Assembly: GCA_014058105.1 (NCBI GenBank)
Contig: JACGCM010002493.1
Coordinates: forward strand, 1,302,001-1,366,000
Length of the DNA stretch: 64,000 bases
Reading direction: 5' to 3'
Source of the DNA: Kingdonia uniflora
Taxonomy: Eukaryota > Streptophyta > Magnoliopsida > Ranunculales > Circaeasteraceae
The position numbers and the translations under genes are program-made. Positions 60,495-64,000 of the stretch are shown one piece after another; positions within the stretch are counted from its first letter, which is position 1, and each line of letters begins with the position of its first letter. Under the pieces are notes generated by a model, which did no database searches, had not been told where the DNA came from, and saw only the letters and a program-made list of their open reading frames with translations.

Positions 60495-61013
60495 GACCTT
60501 CCGTCTGTCTATGACATGCGGGGTGGGGGTTATGGTGAAAGAGGTGGGAGGATACAGATGATCATTTTCTTCTATAAACCGTAAATTTTGGCTATAAAGA
60601 AGATCTTTCATCTGTGATTTTTAGTTTTAATTGTTTCCCGGATCTTGTAGCATGGGATCAGGGTTTGGAAGTTCCTTCAGTTTTTCATCATCTTCTCTGA
60701 TGATTTCTAAAAAGTAATTCGAACTGTAACTTTGTGATGTAATCTGTTATAATTATTGGGGACCTTTTGTTATCTGTAAAGTATCCTGTAAAGAAAATTT
60801 TGAACTAATGAAATAACTTCGTTCTGAAGTCAGGATTCTTTGTCACGAACTTGTCTGTGTAGTTTGCTGTTTGTAAAATAAAAGTTATATATCATGGGGC
60901 ATGATAGGGAAAATTGAGCTAGAATGAGTTCCGTGTGTATGAGAGTAAATAGTAGTTATTGCTGGGGTTGAAGAGAAAGGAGTTCGCGGAAGTAGTTAAA
61001 TATTGTTCTCTAC

Positions 61014-61241
61014 TGTTGAATATATAATATACTCAATATAGGATATATATTAAATATAGGATTCTCTAAATATATGATATACTAAACACTCCTTATAGTA
61101 TATCATATATATATGTAATTTCTTACTTAACGTCTAAGTAATTGTAACTATATAAGGAGAAGGTCTTTTTCCATTGTAATTATCGAATTATAATAAAATT
61201 AGTCCTTCTCGAATCTCTTATTCTTTGTATTAGTTTCTACA
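61014..61241 (+). repeat. 5' LTR of copia element, ~228 bp
   Basis: Starts tgttgaatatataata and ends tagtttctaca, just before the primer site. It is very AT-rich, with tatataagg near 61149 as a likely TATA box. The start was set by TG and could shift, because the 3' LTR is outside the window. Confidence 0.7.
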
Positions 61242-61255
61242 TGGTATCAGAGCGG
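61242..61255 (+). promoter_or_regulatory. primer-binding site, tRNA-iMet type
   Basis: tggtatcagagcgg matches the complement of the plant initiator-Met tRNA 3' end over its first 12 bases, directly after the LTR. Confidence 0.9.
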
Positions 61256-61329
61256 GTTCGATAATTGAACCTGGTTCTTTCGAATTGAATTGAGATGAAT
61301 TCCACTGCGAATCTCAAATTGAAGGCTCA

Positions 61330-64000
61330 ATGGGTTTCAATGATGATATAACAATGGTATCATCAAACTCAAACCCTAATCCTCACATTGTTCATAACCA
61401 CATCGATGCACCCTTCCCAATTGGGAATACCCTGAATGAGAACAATTACACCCTTTGGTCGAAGGTCATGAAGATGCGTATTAATGGTCGGATGATGTGG
61501 GGGTACATTAGTGGTACTAAAATGAAGCCTGCAGAAGGGAGTGAAGAGTATGAAAATTGGTGCTCAGAGAACGATAAGGTGAAGGGATGGTTGTGTGATT
61601 CAATGCCCACAATATTAATGAACAGGTATGTTTATTTAGAAACTGTGAAGGAAGTTTGAGACTTTCTTGAAGCTATGTACACCGACACATCTGATGAAAC
61701 TCAAATCTTTGAGTTACATAGGAAGTGTTTCTCAACAAAATAAACTGGTCGATCTCTTGCGACTTATTATGATGAATTAGCAGTAATTTTTCAAGAGATT
61801 AACCAGCGCAACACGGTGATAGGAGAAAGTGTTGAGTCTATCGCCCTCCTACAAAAATATGTAGTACGTCTTAGGGTTCACATGTTCCTCTCTGGATTGG
61901 ATAGTATGTATGATCAAGTGCGTGGTGAAATTCTTTGAAAAGACCCACCACTTACTTTGGAACAATTTTATCAGACAATACGAAGGGTGTCAGTTCACAA
62001 ACAGGTGATGTGAACTCAAACACCTTTAACTGAGTCTTCAGTTATGGCACTCAACTATAAAAAAGGACAACCTCAAGGTTCCAGGAATTCTCATAGAGAG
62101 ACTCGACTTCACCACCTTGATCTTGAGTGTACCCACTGTGAAGAGAAAGGGCACACAAAACAGAAGTGTTATGAAGTCATTGGGTATCCGGAATGGTGGG
62201 ATTTTACAATGCAACCAATGATGAACATTACTGTGAAGAAGGATGCCGCTTCAATAAATGTTGCCCAGTCAGGTATGAAAACTAAAGGTAGTATTTTATT
62301 TGTAAATTCTTTGAATAATACTTGGTTAATTGATACTGGTGCATCAGATCACATGGTAAATGACTCTAGCATATTATTATCCATTACACCTTCAACCCAA
62401 ACCTCTATATACACAACAAATGGTGGTTCCTCTCCTGTAATTAGAGAAGGTTTCTTTGACATATCTGAATCCCTGACATTAAACTCTGCCCTTATTGTTC
62501 ATGCTCTAGAGTACAATATCTTGTCTGTCAGTAGGATCACTGTTGCACTTACATATACCGTGACATTTTGGCCTCAATTATGTATTTTTCAGGACATAGT
62601 GACTCGGCAGGTTCTTGGTTGTGGTGTTAGAAAAGGAAATCTCTACTATTTGGACCTGACTAATAGTAGAGAGTAGAAAATTCACCAGGTGAATAAAGTC
62701 GGAGGAATTGAAGAAGCAAAAGCTAATGTGTAGTTACGACATTGGCGACTGGGTCATTTCTCCTTCGGGTATTTCAAAAGTTAAATTCGTCGTTATTTTT
62801 TAATTGTAGTATTTCAAAGTTTAAATGTGATATTTGTGAACTCGCTAAGAGTCGTCATATTACATACTCTCCAAGTTTTAATAAAAGTTCAGAACCTTTT
62901 AGTATTATTCACTCTGATGTATGGGGTTCTGCACATATTCCTTCATTGTCTGGAGCTCGTTATTTTGTGACTTTTATTGATGAGTATACTCGTATGATGT
63001 GGGTATCCCTAATTACCCATAAAAGTAAAGTATTTTAAAAAAATTATCAGATGGTTTTGACCCAATTCCAAAGGAGGATACAAGTGTATCAATCTGATAA
63101 TAGAGGAGAATTTACTAGTAATAATATGTCAGAGTTCTTGACAAATAATGGCATTCGACATCAAACCTCTGATGTTTATACACCACAACAAAATGGGTTA
63201 GTTGAACGAATGAATAGATAACTGTTAGAAGTTGTTCATGCATCTCTTTTTAGAATGAATATGTCATTGAATTATTGGGGAGAAGCGTTAAAATTTGTTG
63301 CTTACTTGATAAACCGCACACCATCTAGGGTCATTGAATTTCAGACCCCCTTCCAAAAACTTCATGATCTTGTCACCATCCCTGCAATGTTAAACCTAGA
63401 ACCACGTGTTTTTGGATGTGTTGTCTTTGTTCATATACCTAAACATCAGCGAGGAAAATTGGATCATTGCGCTCGAAAGTCTGTGTTTCTTGGATATGCT
63501 AATTTTAATAAGGGTTATCATTGTTATGATCCTGTGGAGGAGAAGGTGTATATCTCTTTGGATGTTTCGTTTCGAGAATTGGAGGTATATTTTGTGGGAT
63601 CTTCCCTTCAGGGGGAGAAACATAATGATGGTGAAGGAAAGTTTCCTATTATTGGGGATATATTTCAGGAACTAAAAGATATGACGAGTAATTTGAACAG
63701 GCTTAGTAACCTAACTGATGATGAAAAATAAAATGAAGTAGATCAGATGACAGGGGGAGATTAGGGTATTGAAGATGAACTTCATATGAATGGAGAGGAT
63801 CAGACGACAGGGGGAGATCAAGCTGAAGTAGTAGAAGTTGCCCGTGACTCCAACATTCTAACACCATCTACCGAAGCACTACCGTAGAATGTCGAACCTC
63901 AGGTATTACCTAATCCTAACACTATTAATGATATTCAACCTATACATTTAGAAAATCCTACTAAATGTATTCCAAAATCTACCTATGAACCAGATATCAA
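61330..64000 (+). pseudogene. copia gag-pol, degenerate and incomplete at the window edge
   Basis: Gag begins at 61330 (MGFNDDITMVSSNS) with the UBN2-type phrase NYTLWSKVMKMRINGRMMWG. It is interrupted by stops near 61658, 61741 and 61938. A CCHC zinc knuckle (CTHCEEKGHTKQKC) lies near 62130. The protease site is NTWLIDTGASDHM near 62319. After a stop at about 62675, the integrase zinc-binding region (HWRLGH, CDIC) and core follow. Its acidic residues are Asp in HSDVWG, Asp in QSDNRGEF and Glu in NGLVERMN. Further stops lie near 63037, 63219 and 63729. The C-terminal integrase part (GCVVFVHIPKHQRGKLD, FLGYANFNKGYHCYDP) is open at 63255-63731. A direct-repeat acidic tail (MTGGD..QTTGGD) follows. 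The domain order integrase before reverse transcriptase marks it as copia. Confidence 0.88.

Larger units (their letters stand above)
59345..61013. other. non-coding stretch with direct repeats and a degenerate ORF
   Basis: Contains the two repeats and the decayed frame listed separately. Nothing else is recognised. Confidence 0.45.
61014..64000 (+). mobile_element. Ty1/copia retrotransposon, 5' part, cut by window end
   Basis: A 5' LTR, primer site, gag, protease and integrase are arranged in the copia order. Reverse transcriptase, RNase H and the 3' LTR would lie beyond position 64000. Many stop codons show that this copy is inactive. Confidence 0.9.

Noticed and set aside
1..64000. CRISPR array, bacterial operon, phage or organelle-genome features
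   Set aside because: Introns, plant families and retroelements show nuclear plant DNA; no regularly spaced short repeats were seen.

Overview
The window is nuclear DNA from a flowering plant, most likely a eudicot. It is AT-rich, its genes are split by GT-AG introns, and its protein families are plant-type: plastid pyruvate dehydrogenase E2, NIPA, ankyrin-PGG proteins, plant mobile domain, and copia, PIF/Harbinger and LINE elements. I cannot name the species. Exon coordinates were derived by hand from splice sites, reading phase and family similarity.

Left part (1-18.1 kb): four intact single-copy-type genes, all on the minus strand. They are a NIPA magnesium transporter (9 exons, 341 aa), a plastid pyruvate dehydrogenase E2 of the EMB3003 type (6 exons, 460 aa), an organellar PolI-type 5'-3' exonuclease (5 exons, 385 aa) and an unrecognised 235-aa plant protein (7 exons). 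From memory, Arabidopsis At1g34 carries the first three families close together, so this looks like a conserved block.

Middle-left (18.5-28.3 kb): a transposon-rich spacer. A decayed LINE ORF1 (DUF4283 type) is split by a 1.6-kb non-autonomous LTR element with two ~389-bp LTRs and a tRNA-iMet-type primer site. Two partial copies of the 5' end of the exonuclease gene lie in tandem, one old and one nearly identical to the parent. They are followed by a 5S-rRNA-like fragment (Cassandra-type) and a 3.5-kb LTR-like block.

Centre (29.0-53.4 kb): an array of five genes of the ankyrin-repeat/PGG membrane-protein family (ACD6/ITN1-like). Two appear intact (28974-32248 minus; 38996-44579 minus). Three carry frame-breaking lesions (33338-38083 plus; 45360-49084 minus; 50064-53397 plus). 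Two pairs are head-to-head across ~1 kb. A solo LTR with a 5-bp target-site duplication sits in an intron of one broken copy. Small tandem repeats and a tRNA-like relic lie in other introns. This is a birth-and-death array of a family with known immune roles.

Right part (53.4-64 kb): stacked MITEs with long inverted repeats beside the decayed PIF/Harbinger element whose subterminal sequence they share, a plant-mobile-domain pseudogene, a degenerate unknown ORF behind a TATA box, and the 5' part of a degenerate Ty1/copia element (LTR, primer site, gag, protease, integrase) cut by the window end.
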